Positions 14,296 through 22,005 of a DNA stretch of 22,443 bases are shown here, one piece after another; position 1 is the stretch's first letter, and each line of letters starts with the position of its first letter. This DNA comes from Candidatus Paceibacterota bacterium (GTDB taxonomy: Bacteria; Patescibacteriota; Minisyncoccia; Phycocordibacterales; CAINVO01). A program made the position numbers and the translations under genes. Where the stretch lies: the NCBI GenBank assembly GCA_028714275.1, contig JAQTMP010000006.1, forward strand, positions 1 through 22,443, in the 5' to 3' direction. The notes under the pieces were generated by a model that was not told the origin of the DNA, searched no databases, and worked only from the letters and a program-made list of their open reading frames with translations.

Positions 14296-14948
14296 CTATT
14301 GCTCCACATGGATAGGCTTGTCTATATCCCCTGGGTTGAAAATCTTGTAGAAAAGCTCAATCAATTCTTCGGTGCCAAGCTTGACCACTCGGATCCCACA
14401 GCGCACCAAACCTTGCTCGACGACCTCGATACGCTGCTCGAGCTGACTTCGGTTTTCCTCAAAGTTTTGAATATCTTCGGCTGCCACTACGGATTTTTTC
14501 TTGGACTGGAAAACGCTCAATGGCCCTGTTTTTTTGGCCTGGATGACACTAGGAGTGTACGGCACCACGATAAAAAAGCTTTTGGTCATGATGTTGGTAG
14601 ATTCAGTAAAGCTTTTGATGAACTCAATGTACTCATGGGTCTGAATTTTCATCAAATCTCCTGTCTGCTCGAGCTGGCGCTGCTCTAGAAGCGCAATATA
14701 TGGTCGAATGTCTAGTTTGCGTGACTGACATAGATCTGGATTGGAAAGTTGATCGAGTTGAGAAAGTTTTGAAACTGGGCAATGATAGCGCCCTGTTCGT
14801 CAGCCGATTTGAGAGCAAAGTTGAGGGAAGAGGTGAGGACAATGGCTCGCATAGAGTTGTCTTTCAAGACAAGCACCCCATCACGGACTTCTTTGATGGG
14901 TACAAATTGCTGAGTTGCTTTGGAAGGAATGCTTGTGCTTGAGGCCAT
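14296..14948 (-). pseudogene. TraC/VirB4 N-terminal-domain-like protein, interrupted by a one-base frameshift
   Basis: Two reading frames together encode one recognisable protein of about 217 residues. The first (14948-14712) runs from MASSTSIPSK through VLTSSLNFALKSADEQ to FPIQIYVSHAN and a TAG. The second frame continues from about 14727 as QSRKLDIRPYIALLEQRQLE, then IEFIKSFTESTNIMTKSFF and ends at 14296. The expected junction is QIYV-QSRKLDIRPY, restored by adding one base (or slipping back one) near 14726-14727. The family is the N-terminal, non-ATPase part of TraC/VirB4-like proteins, encoded here as a separate gene before the ATPase. No canonical slippery heptamer is seen. The cause may be a true mutation, a sequencing or assembly error, or recoding. 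A TATAAT lies 6 nt before the ATG. Confidence 0.85.
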
Positions 14949-14954
14949 AGCTCT

Positions 14955-14960
14955 ATTATA
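14955..14960 (-). promoter_or_regulatory. -10 box of the TraC-N-like gene (TATAAT), leaderless spacing
   Basis: A perfect TATAAT on the minus strand ends 6 nt before the ATG at 14948, so transcription would start at the A of ATG. It lies in the 71-base gap after the PrgI-like gene. No Shine-Dalgarno is present. Confidence 0.55.
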
Positions 14961-15019
14961 TAGTAAAAAAGAAATAAAAACTTGTGTAAAAACAGTGTCT
15001 GAAATTAAAGGGTGAAATA

Positions 15020-15523
15020 TTAAAAAGGATTTTTACTCCCGCGCCTCATACCCTGCCCCACTCCCAGGCTTTTTGACTCGTGCGAGTAGATTGTTTCGTT
15101 AACATCAAGGCTCCAGGACAAATCCTTGAGCTTACTTTCGGAGAGTTTTGGCACAAAAAGGCCTTTGGTCACATCGGTGCCGTCATCCTCATCTTCGTGG
15201 CCAGGCCCGCCTTTTTTAGCCTGATCCTTGGGCGCTATTTTTTTGTCCTCTTTTTTCCAGATGTAAAGTTTGTTGCCTATAAAATAAGTGATGGCTGACT
15301 CCACCACATCAATAAAAGGGCGATTGTTTACTTTATAAAAAGCCAAAGCGAGGGCTAGGCCAAGAATAGGCAAGGCAAAAATCGGTCCAATGAAAGCTGG
15401 CAAGACTCTCCAGACAAGATAGGCCCCAGCTACGCCTCCCACAAGATAGACAAACTGCTTGAAGGTGAAAGGGCCAAAAATCTTGTCTTCAACCTCGATA
15501 AATTGGGGTACTTGGAATCTCAT
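15020..15523 (-). CDS. PrgI/VirB3-like inner-membrane protein of the T4SS
   Basis: The 167-residue protein begins MRFQVPQFIEVEDKIFGPFT, the PrgI-family opening. Two closely spaced helices follow at about 22-42 and 45-64, then NRPFIDVVESAITYFIGNKLYIW and a charged Lys/Asp/Glu-rich tail to the C-terminus. PrgI proteins of Gram-positive conjugation systems correspond to VirB3 and dock the VirB4 ATPase to the membrane. The neighbouring VirB4 gene agrees with this. Its ATG overlaps the stop of the coiled-coil gene (ATGA), so the two are probably translationally coupled. The AGGAG just before it is only one base from the ATG, too close for a normal Shine-Dalgarno. Confidence 0.9.
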   Translation of the reverse strand: MRFQVPQFIEVEDKIFGPFTFKQFVYLVGGVAGAYLVWRVLPAFIGPIFALPILGLALALAFYKVNNRPFIDVVESAITYFIGNKLYIWKKEDKKIAPKDQAKKGGPGHEDEDDGTDVTKGLFVPKLSESKLKDLSWSLDVNETIYSHESKSLGVGQGMRRGSKNPF

Positions 15524-15804
15524 GCTCCTAGTTTAGCAAATTCTGAGGCAGTAAGGGAGACGTAGTGTTCGAGACTCTGCTCAAGTTTAATGGTCTTTTG
15601 ACGATTTGAGTGGATATCGTCTTTCATGATGCTCATATCGACCTTGATTGAGGCTATGTTTTCTTCAATAGATTCGACACGGCTTTCTATGGCCTCAAGA
15701 CGTTTTTCTATACGGTCGAATCTTTTATCCACCTGGTCAAATTTATTTTCTACATAAACCCTAAGGTCTAGGATTGCTTCTAAAATAGTATCTTCTTTTG
15801 GCAT
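15520..15804 (-). CDS. Small coiled-coil protein coupled to PrgI, function unknown
   Basis: This 94-residue soluble protein is almost entirely one heptad-repeat helix. The central part (VDKRFDRIEKRLEAIESRVE, then SIEENIASIKVDMSIMKDDI) has regular hydrophobic a/d positions, indicating a long parallel coiled coil. There are no cysteines, no signal and no membrane helix. It overlaps the PrgI gene by 4 bases and heads a new transcriptional segment with GATAAT 8 nt before its ATG. Similar stand-alone coiled-coil proteins occur widely in CPR genomes without known function. A cytosolic scaffold at the base of the secretion machine is a context guess. Confidence 0.75.
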   Translation of the reverse strand: MPKEDTILEAILDLRVYVENKFDQVDKRFDRIEKRLEAIESRVESIEENIASIKVDMSIMKDDIHSNRQKTIKLEQSLEHYVSLTASEFAKLGA

Positions 15805-15812
15805 TTAATTGA

Positions 15813-15818
15813 ATTATC
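15813..15818 (-). promoter_or_regulatory. -10-like box of the coiled-coil/PrgI pair (GATAAT)
   Basis: GATAAT on the minus strand ends 8 nt before the ATG at 15804, within the 121-base gap 15805-15925. No -35 was recognised. Apart from this box, I see nothing definable in that gap. Confidence 0.4.
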
Positions 15819-15925
15819 GTACATCTAAAGTGTGCACGCTACTAGCAAGCCTAGCAGATATGTGTTCAAGTTTCTGCCAAGGAGGCTTAAAGAAAGGCTA
15901 AATTTTAAAGTATCTTAAGGTGCCT

Positions 15926-16528
15926 TTAGAACTGTTCTCGATAAGGATCGACAGCGTATTTTTTAGTTTCAGCTTGAGGAGCTTCTGAGGGCACAGCTGG
16001 CGAGGGGCTACTTTTTTCATTGATTACAATTTCTTTTTTGGGTACCTGAATAGTCTCAGCCATTTTTTGGACCGTGAGGGATTGATTGCGGATAGAAGTC
16101 ATGGGGGTTGTGCCAGAGATTGTGGTGGGTGTGTTTGGAGGGCGTACGGCAGAAGCATTTGCTGTAGGCAGACTCGAATTCTTTGGAGTAGGTGTCGGAT
16201 TTTCGATTTCGTTTAAAACGTCTTCTTTATTAAGATCTTTATGTTCACTTTCTTCCCCTCCCATCTCAACAAGGGTGTGTTTTAAGGGTTTAAGAATCTT
16301 TTCATCGATCTCTGCTGCAATTTTTTCAGCTTCACCCTCTGGTATTTCCAAAACATCTCTTATTTTTTGAGTAAAATCAGCAGAAAATATTTTACCAGAA
16401 ATCAAAGCCCGGGTTTCTTGTTCAAGGCTATCAATTTTATTTATCATTAAATCAAAATCAGCCCCAATTTCTTGGATAGCAATGATATAGTTAGCGGATT
16501 CGAGATATTTTTTAATTTCTTCAGGCAT
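15926..16528 (-). CDS. Cytosolic helical accessory protein of the T4SS-like cluster, function unknown
   Basis: The 200-residue product has no signal or membrane helix. The N-terminal half (MPEEIKKYLESANYIIAIQE through KIAAEIDEKILKPLKHTLVE) is predicted helical. It contains LISGKIFSADFTQKIRDVLE, which resembles a small helical-bundle repeat. The C-terminal half is Pro/Thr/Ser/Asn-rich and likely disordered, ending VDPYREQF. It lies 21 bases downstream of the VirB6-like gene, with no Shine-Dalgarno. The family recurs beside T4SS genes in Patescibacteria as I remember them, but no role is known to me. A chaperone or regulator of assembly is possible. Confidence 0.75.
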   Translation of the reverse strand: MPEEIKKYLESANYIIAIQEIGADFDLMINKIDSLEQETRALISGKIFSADFTQKIRDVLEIPEGEAEKIAAEIDEKILKPLKHTLVEMGGEESEHKDLNKEDVLNEIENPTPTPKNSSLPTANASAVRPPNTPTTISGTTPMTSIRNQSLTVQKMAETIQVPKKEIVINEKSSPSPAVPSEAPQAETKKYAVDPYREQF

Positions 16529-16549
16529 ATTTTTCTTATTATTTTAAGT

Positions 16550-18943
16550 TTAGAAGTCTAGGCCCTCTCCGTCATGGTGGGCCCCCCCTCTTAGCCACTG
16601 TTCAACAGGAGAACCAGCAGCATGAGCAGCCAAAAGCTGAGCCCTGAGGCCAGCACGTTCAGTCTGGGTTGTTTCTTCTTTAATTTTCTTAATCATACTT
16701 ACATTTAGATGGGGTACGACATTTACATGTCCAAGAGTTGTCATTGGTAATTGAGCGACTTCAGATGGATGAAGGTTGCCCAAGGCCCCATGGACACCCG
16801 CACCAGCAGTTACTGCGGCCTGCAGTGGAGCCATACGAGCTTCTCGGATTTTTTGCTTGTCGCTGTCACCGATTTTATCACTCTTTTCAATGGCTTTTAA
16901 TTGACTTGAGGTTAGGTGCTGAACAACCCCAGGCTTTGCAAGTGTCTTGGCAGATACGTTTGTGATGTCATTACCAATATCTCTAACAGCCTTTGGAACA
17001 TTTCCTCCCGCCCCTAGGCCCAATTGAGTTTCAATATTTTGTCTTTGTTCTAATGTGCGAACTTTTGCTTTTCGCTCCTTTTCTGACTTGTTTACATCCT
17101 CAACTGATCGAGCGCTACCAAATTTAGCTTTTGCAGCTGCCCCAGAAGTGATATTTCTCAAGGCTGTTCCCACACGAGTGTTTCCAAATCTACTATTTTC
17201 CCCAGCAATTTTTCCTAGACCAACAGCATTTCCAGCGGCAAGCATTGTTCTGACACCACCACGACCCATATATCCCTGTGCTCCTTTTCTTGTTTTATCA
17301 AACAAATTCATCGCTGCCCCGGAGCCGCTTCCCCCAGCCATCTTTGCTAAGACCAATGAACATACCAATAACCCAACCACAACAGCATAGTTAAAAACCA
17401 AACCAATACTGCTTGCAGAGCTAGCCGTACCATTTGCAAAACTGCCAAAACTACCGGTGGCAGTGTTTTGAATTGCACTCAAACCACCATCCTGGATCAA
17501 TTTAAGTGTAACCCAAATCATCAAGAAAAAGGCCGGAGCGGTGATGGCCTCTTTCATTAAAGCTTGCAACCATTTGTTAAAAGATCCTGAAGTTTTTGGA
17601 AGGACCATGGAAGCAAAAGCTACTGGTGAAAGAATCATCAATATGATAATAGTCACAAAACGTGTAATAAAAACTATACTGGCGAACAAAAATATAACTG
17701 CAACAACAATCAGCAATATCGATCCAAACAGAGCCGTCAATAAAATGTTGTACCAGCCACCACTTGTGACCGCACTCTTGCTGTTTGTTCCTCCGTTTGT
17801 ACTCCCCCCCGTGTATATACTTGTCAGTTTTAATGAATTCAAAAAAGCATCAGAAAGACCGTTGTCATTAAGGTTTGTTCCAGCTAAGTTCGTGACAGAG
17901 CCGTTTGCCGCTGTAATAGAAATGGATTTATAAAACTGGTAAGAAATAATATTTGAAGCGTCCACGATCACTTTTGTAAAGAAAAGACTAAAATTCATCA
18001 GGATGGCCACAATGATCAGTTTTGCCAAAAGAGTCTTGGCATTATAGCCACTAATTCTTAGCACGGTAGCTATCGATATGTAGAGCAAAATAAAGATAAA
18101 TCCAATATTGGCCAAATCTCGAAAGGTAGACCAGGTAGTAGTGATTGTCTGAATAGCCCCAATATTTTTAGCCATATCAATGACCGTGTAACTTATAACA
18201 AAGTTAAATAGAATACCCACTATCCACAAAATCCAAGAAACAGCGGAGAGAACCGTATTGGCTCCCCAGGCGGCACAACCTTCAGCATCAAAACCAAAAC
18301 CGCTACCCATGTGCCAAATACTGAGGGGTTTCCAGCAAGATGGTCCAGTACTGCTTTCGATACCAGTGTCTGGGGTTGCTGCTGCGGCAGTATTTCCTGC
18401 CGCATGCATTGCCTGAACTTGTTGAGCTGCTGTTTGATTCGCAGCTACCACTCCACTAGCTCCGTCGTAACTATTCGCTTGATTTTGAGCTACAGCTATT
18501 TTGCGAAGTTGTCCATCAGGACTATTTGGATTTCCTGTTTCATCCAAGATTACCCTACCGTCATCAGGGGCCCCTGGTATTCCTTTCGCTTGGCTTATCC
18601 ATTGATCGGTCTGGATTTGGTTTCCATCTGCAGAATGTCTGACGACATCCTCGAGCTTCATTTGACCTGTAGAGGTATCCAGTTTATAAATAAAGATCAT
18701 CTGAACATCTGAATTGGGTTTTCCGTTTGTATCAACCACCCCAGCATTCGCTACAATTGCTTTTTCATAAGAATCCAGAACCAGTGTTGTTCCAGTAATA
18801 TAGTTTGGTTTTGTAAAAGGGTTTGACAAAAGGTTTGGCCCATCCTGCCAAGCTCCCACCTTCTGTGGTATCAAAAAGAATACGACTAGGAGTAATAATC
18901 CTGTATTGAAAAGTATTTTTTTGTTTTTCTCTATCTGAAACAT
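16550..18943 (-). CDS. VirB6/TrbL-like polytopic channel protein with long cytoplasmic tail
   Basis: VirB6/TrbL proteins form the inner-membrane part of the type IV secretion channel. The 797 residues start with an N-terminal hydrophobic signal (about 10-30), then an extracytoplasmic region to about 230. Around seven helices follow: about 232-252, 277-295, 306-325, 398-420, 422-447, 466-482 and 515-534, including ILLIVVAVIFLFASIVFITR and ILSPVAFASMVLP, which resemble the TrbL core. After 540 comes a charged tail of about 255 residues with many Lys/Arg/Ala, probably cytoplasmic and unusually long. The gene is 21 bases from each neighbour and lacks a Shine-Dalgarno, so it is part of one operon. 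Confidence 0.85.
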   Translation of the reverse strand: MFQIEKNKKILFNTGLLLLVVFFLIPQKVGAWQDGPNLLSNPFTKPNYITGTTLVLDSYEKAIVANAGVVDTNGKPNSDVQMIFIYKLDTSTGQMKLEDVVRHSADGNQIQTDQWISQAKGIPGAPDDGRVILDETGNPNSPDGQLRKIAVAQNQANSYDGASGVVAANQTAAQQVQAMHAAGNTAAAATPDTGIESSTGPSCWKPLSIWHMGSGFGFDAEGCAAWGANTVLSAVSWILWIVGILFNFVISYTVIDMAKNIGAIQTITTTWSTFRDLANIGFIFILLYISIATVLRISGYNAKTLLAKLIIVAILMNFSLFFTKVIVDASNIISYQFYKSISITAANGSVTNLAGTNLNDNGLSDAFLNSLKLTSIYTGGSTNGGTNSKSAVTSGGWYNILLTALFGSILLIVVAVIFLFASIVFITRFVTIIILMILSPVAFASMVLPKTSGSFNKWLQALMKEAITAPAFFLMIWVTLKLIQDGGLSAIQNTATGSFGSFANGTASSASSIGLVFNYAVVVGLLVCSLVLAKMAGGSGSGAAMNLFDKTRKGAQGYMGRGGVRTMLAAGNAVGLGKIAGENSRFGNTRVGTALRNITSGAAAKAKFGSARSVEDVNKSEKERKAKVRTLEQRQNIETQLGLGAGGNVPKAVRDIGNDITNVSAKTLAKPGVVQHLTSSQLKAIEKSDKIGDSDKQKIREARMAPLQAAVTAGAGVHGALGNLHPSEVAQLPMTTLGHVNVVPHLNVSMIKKIKEETTQTERAGLRAQLLAAHAAGSPVEQWLRGGAHHDGEGLDF

Positions 18944-18964
18944 TTATTTTTAAACGTTTACACG

Positions 18965-20185
18965 TTAATTCTGCAAAATCTTATTCAACGAAATCTTAAT
19001 CAACTGGTTTACCAAAGCTGTTACAACTTGATCAAAACTATTTGCCAACACAAGCCGATCAGCCGCAAGGCCCGTTTGTTTAGCCGCTGCATCCGCAATC
19101 ATTCCTCCAGGAGTGGTGGTATGACAGCTTTTTCTTTCTGGATCATCGGCCGCACTTTTATCGCATTGTTGTATATTAAGCCAGCCCTTATTTAAACCTA
19201 GTTGAAGTTGTGCTGTGTTTTGTTGTGTCCCAATCCGGGCGTACATTTCATTATTGGACATCAAGGAAAGACCGTATGGATTATTTTGTGGATTTTGAGT
19301 CATACTTATCCAGCTTTTGTATCCTCCACCTTGACTCCAGTTTCCGTTCAAAAACTGATTCACATTTGCCGAAGCTTGGGTCAATGTACACTGTGATCTT
19401 TGGGCAAAAGTTGAACCATACTGCTTAGCCAAGCCGATACCTACCCCTACACGGAAAGGCTGACAGATATTGAGGCCTGTAGTCCCTCCGACTACCTGCT
19501 GGACAAAAGCCCCTGCTTGTTGATCAGCAATATCACTGAAAAATTGTTGAGGGTTGGACACAAAAGCTGGATTGCCATTGAAACCACTATTGATCCAAGC
19601 AATCGTACTCTGAGTAATGTAAGTAATCATGGCGTTGATAAAGCAATACTGGATAGAATCCCAACTGATGCCTGTCGGTACCCCAAAGATTACAATACCA
19701 ATTTTAGCGGCCTCCAAGTTTACTGGCTGATCTGGAACAAGTGGGTTTGCCACTTTGTCTGTGACCGTACCAATAGCTTTTCCGACGAGTCCTGTCGCCG
19801 CACGCGCAACCGCCTGCCCCAAAATACTGCCAACACACGAGCCTACTGCCCCAGTCATTGAACCACTTCCAGAGACATTACTTTGAGTAGTGTTTTGGGC
19901 TGAAGCGGCTTGGCTATTTGCAGCGGGTTGATTGATGGAGGCTGCGGCGGCATTACCCGCGGTTACCGAGTCTGGCAGGGTGTACGCTCCGGTCACATTG
20001 TTGTAATTTGTATTTGAATTATAAGACTGAGTATTCGTAGGATAATTTGCATAAACACCAGATCCATTATTTGTTCCTGGATCAATTGTACCAGCAGCGT
20101 CAGTGGTAGCCGCCTTTGTTTCTAAAGGCAAAGCGCCAGCTCCGATCAGAGTGAAGATGGCGATAGAAAGTATTATTTTTTTCAT
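18965..20185 (-). CDS. Secreted protein of the T4SS-like cluster, possibly VirB5/TrbJ-like, function unknown
   Basis: The 406-residue product begins MKKIILSIAIFTLIGAGALP with a clear signal peptide, cut near TKA-ATTD. The frame is open to 20266, but only the ATG at 20185 gives a normal secretory start. The region after the signal is Asn/Ala/Thr/Ser-rich and low in complexity. The globular part has paired cysteines (for example CVGSILGQAVARAATGLV and YCFINAMITYITQSTIAW). The end GGMIADAAAKQTGLAADRL with LVNQLIKISLNKIL resembles the C-terminus of TrbJ/VirB5-like subunits that sit at pilus tips. This is a weak resemblance. It precedes the VirB6-like gene by 21 bases. Confidence 0.75.
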   Translation of the reverse strand: MKKIILSIAIFTLIGAGALPLETKAATTDAAGTIDPGTNNGSGVYANYPTNTQSYNSNTNYNNVTGAYTLPDSVTAGNAAAASINQPAANSQAASAQNTTQSNVSGSGSMTGAVGSCVGSILGQAVARAATGLVGKAIGTVTDKVANPLVPDQPVNLEAAKIGIVIFGVPTGISWDSIQYCFINAMITYITQSTIAWINSGFNGNPAFVSNPQQFFSDIADQQAGAFVQQVVGGTTGLNICQPFRVGVGIGLAKQYGSTFAQRSQCTLTQASANVNQFLNGNWSQGGGYKSWISMTQNPQNNPYGLSLMSNNEMYARIGTQQNTAQLQLGLNKGWLNIQQCDKSAADDPERKSCHTTTPGGMIADAAAKQTGLAADRLVLANSFDQVVTALVNQLIKISLNKILQN

Positions 20186-20195
20186 ATATAAAAAA

Positions 20196-21095
20196 TTATT
20201 TGGCAGTTTGGGCGGTGCTTGTCGAGCTGGCGGCTGGATTCCAAGCTGATCCAGGCTCATTATCATTGAAAATTATACCATTATTCTGGAAATAACCACT
20301 GATTTGGGTGTAGATATCGTTTTGTTGAGTAGCTAAAGCCTGATATTCCTGGATAGCCAAGAGGCCCTTGAGGGGGTCTTTTTGATAATTATTGATATCG
20401 TTTAAAACAGAGTAAATAGCATAGTAGCTATTGATCAGAGCCAGATGGGTCTGGACTATGTCCGAAGGAACAGATAGTTTTGAAAGACTCAAAGAAACAT
20501 TTTTATATATCACTATGCTGCTATTGGGTATTTCCCCCGCCGGATTGTCAGTGATTTGCTGGTTGATCCCCGCAAAAGCTTGATTGATTGTCAAAATCAG
20601 ACTGTTTCCATAAGTTTTAAGGTCGTTTTTAGTCCTAGGTGTAAAGCTGTGAATATCCGAAAGGCTGTATGCCTGAGGCAGGCTAGGAATATTTACGTTG
20701 GCCAGGGTGTTGTTGATAATGCTGGTTTGGCTACTATCATCTATCTGTCCACTATTTGCTGTCTGAGCAGACATGTAGTTGGCAAAAAGACTTTTTGAAA
20801 GCGTATCCGTCATGGTGTCGTTTGGGCCAGGAAGGAGGGCATTTGCTACGCTGTTGGTGGCAGTCAATTGAGTAATCTGAGCATCCTGAATGGCGCTATC
20901 CACTAGATTGTCACTTGATGAGACTTGCCCCGCACTGTAGGAAAGATCAGCGGTTGAAATAATAGAGGAAATACGGTCATAACGAGCCTTGACTGCCACC
21001 ACAAAAATGACGAGAGAAAGACAGAGGGAAAAAAGAATAAGGACGTTGCGGCTAGGGAGTTTTATTTTTTTAAAATTTAGGTTTTTAAGATTCAA
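20196..21095 (-). CDS. Membrane-anchored helical protein heading the cluster, function unknown
   Basis: The 299-residue product has one N-terminal helix (VLILFSLCLSLVIFVVAVKA, about 18-37) and a largely helical outside domain (for example DLKTYGNSLILTINQAFAGI and LNDINNYQKDPLKGLLAIQE), with a Ser/Thr/Ala-rich end. The only start giving the full anchor is a TTG at 21095. On the mRNA it is preceded by CCTCC rather than a Shine-Dalgarno, and TAAAAT ends 8 nt before it. A TTG on a near-leaderless mRNA would be unusual, so this start is uncertain. The gene opens the long minus-strand cluster and stands 10 bases before the next ATG. I recognise no family with a known function. Confidence 0.7.
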   Translation of the reverse strand: MNLKNLNFKKIKLPSRNVLILFSLCLSLVIFVVAVKARYDRISSIISTADLSYSAGQVSSSDNLVDSAIQDAQITQLTATNSVANALLPGPNDTMTDTLSKSLFANYMSAQTANSGQIDDSSQTSIINNTLANVNIPSLPQAYSLSDIHSFTPRTKNDLKTYGNSLILTINQAFAGINQQITDNPAGEIPNSSIVIYKNVSLSLSKLSVPSDIVQTHLALINSYYAIYSVLNDINNYQKDPLKGLLAIQEYQALATQQNDIYTQISGYFQNNGIIFNDNEPGSAWNPAASSTSTAQTAK

Positions 21096-21143
21096 GGAGG
21101 TAGATTTTAGATGAATATTATAGTCAAATTATATATGATACTG

Positions 21144-21152
21144 TGATACAAT
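21144..21152 (+). promoter_or_regulatory. Extended -10 promoter (TGATACAAT) of the PG-binding-like gene
   Basis: TGATACAAT has the TGn extension and ends 9 nt before the ATG at 21162, giving a leader of about 3 nt. The 66-base gap is shared with the divergent cluster, whose start is TTG at 21095. Confidence 0.5.
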
Positions 21153-21161
21153 ACAATCAAT

Positions 21162-22001
21162 ATGGTGCGGGTATCTGAAATATTTGAAGAAAAAACTAAC
21201 AGAAAAAATAGCCCATTTTTTCTGTCTGGCCTGATATTTATTTTTTGCTCTATTTTTTTTATTTTTCTTTCTGTCTTTTTAACGGGCAGTTCATTTGCTC
21301 AAACTACTGGGTCTGTTGGCCCGTCTAGCGCTGTTGGTTCAGCCGCTATTTTTTATAGAAATTTAAGCTTGGGGGTAAGCGGGCAAGATGTGTTAGCCCT
21401 GCAAAAATTTTTAAATCAGGATCCTGCTACCCAGATCCTTTCAGACGGCTCTACACCCTTGGGTGCTCCGGGGTCGTCTGGCCATGAAACAACATATTTT
21501 GGAATAAAAACTCAACAGGCTGTGATAAAGTTTCAAGAGAAATATGCTCAAGAAATCTTGACTCCTAATAATCTAGTCCAAGGAAATGGTTTTGTGGGGC
21601 CTGCTACCCGCCAAAAAATTATTTCTTTGATTTCTGGCAAAATAAACGCCGTGGTGGCAGATACTGCCCCTACAGTCACGTCCATTTCTCCAGATTCAGC
21701 TAAAAATGGTACGGCCATCACGATTACCGGACAAAATTTTGACTTGGCAGACAACACAGTGCTTGTTTCTTGGGATGCCACTTCTACCTATACACATATT
21801 CCATCCAAAGACAGCAAAACGATTTCTTTTGTTATGAATTCAACAATTTCAAATCAGATCCAGGATCAAACAAAAGGTTTTAGCCAGCAGGTCTTAGACA
21901 AAGTTATGAAAAATTTTCCCCAGTCACTCAAATTATTTGTGGCAGTTGAAAATAAAAACGGACGCAGCAATATGACAAATTTTAATCTCATTTTAAAATA
22001 A
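21162..22001 (+). CDS. Secreted protein with peptidoglycan-binding-like and IPT/TIG-like domains
   Basis: The 279-residue product has a signal or anchor helix (FFLSGLIFIFCSIFFIFLSV, about 19-38) with a likely cut after SFA (about 46). Residues about 65-155 fit a PG_binding_1 domain: LGVSGQDVLALQKFLN, an insertion, TYFGIKTQQAVIKFQEKY and GFVGPATRQKIISLI. Residues about 170-279 fit an IPT/TIG Ig-like domain: APTVTSISPDSAKNGTAITI, then TGQNFDLADNTVLVSWD and ending NLILK. It probably binds wall glycan or peptide outside the membrane and may position other surface proteins. It is divergent from the T4SS-like cluster and is followed after 4 bases by the next gene. Confidence 0.85.
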   Translation: MVRVSEIFEEKTNRKNSPFFLSGLIFIFCSIFFIFLSVFLTGSSFAQTTGSVGPSSAVGSAAIFYRNLSLGVSGQDVLALQKFLNQDPATQILSDGSTPLGAPGSSGHETTYFGIKTQQAVIKFQEKYAQEILTPNNLVQGNGFVGPATRQKIISLISGKINAVVADTAPTVTSISPDSAKNGTAITITGQNFDLADNTVLVSWDATSTYTHIPSKDSKTISFVMNSTISNQIQDQTKGFSQQVLDKVMKNFPQSLKLFVAVENKNGRSNMTNFNLILK

Positions 22002-22005
22002 AATT

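Noticed and set aside
14712..14735. Programmed -1 frameshift site in the TraC-N-like gene
   Set aside because: The slip position gives the right protein, but no X-XXY-YYZ heptamer or clear downstream stem was seen. A lost base or an assembly error is simpler, so the gene was recorded as frameshifted.
15805..15925. Non-coding RNA or tRNA in the largest gap of the secretion cluster
   Set aside because: No cloverleaf, strong hairpin or T-run was found; only a -10-like box is supportable.
18953..18966. Dyad AACGT-TTAC-ACGTT between two cluster genes as an operator
   Set aside because: Only 5-bp arms, overlapping a stop codon, within an operon with no promoter at the site. Chance is likely.
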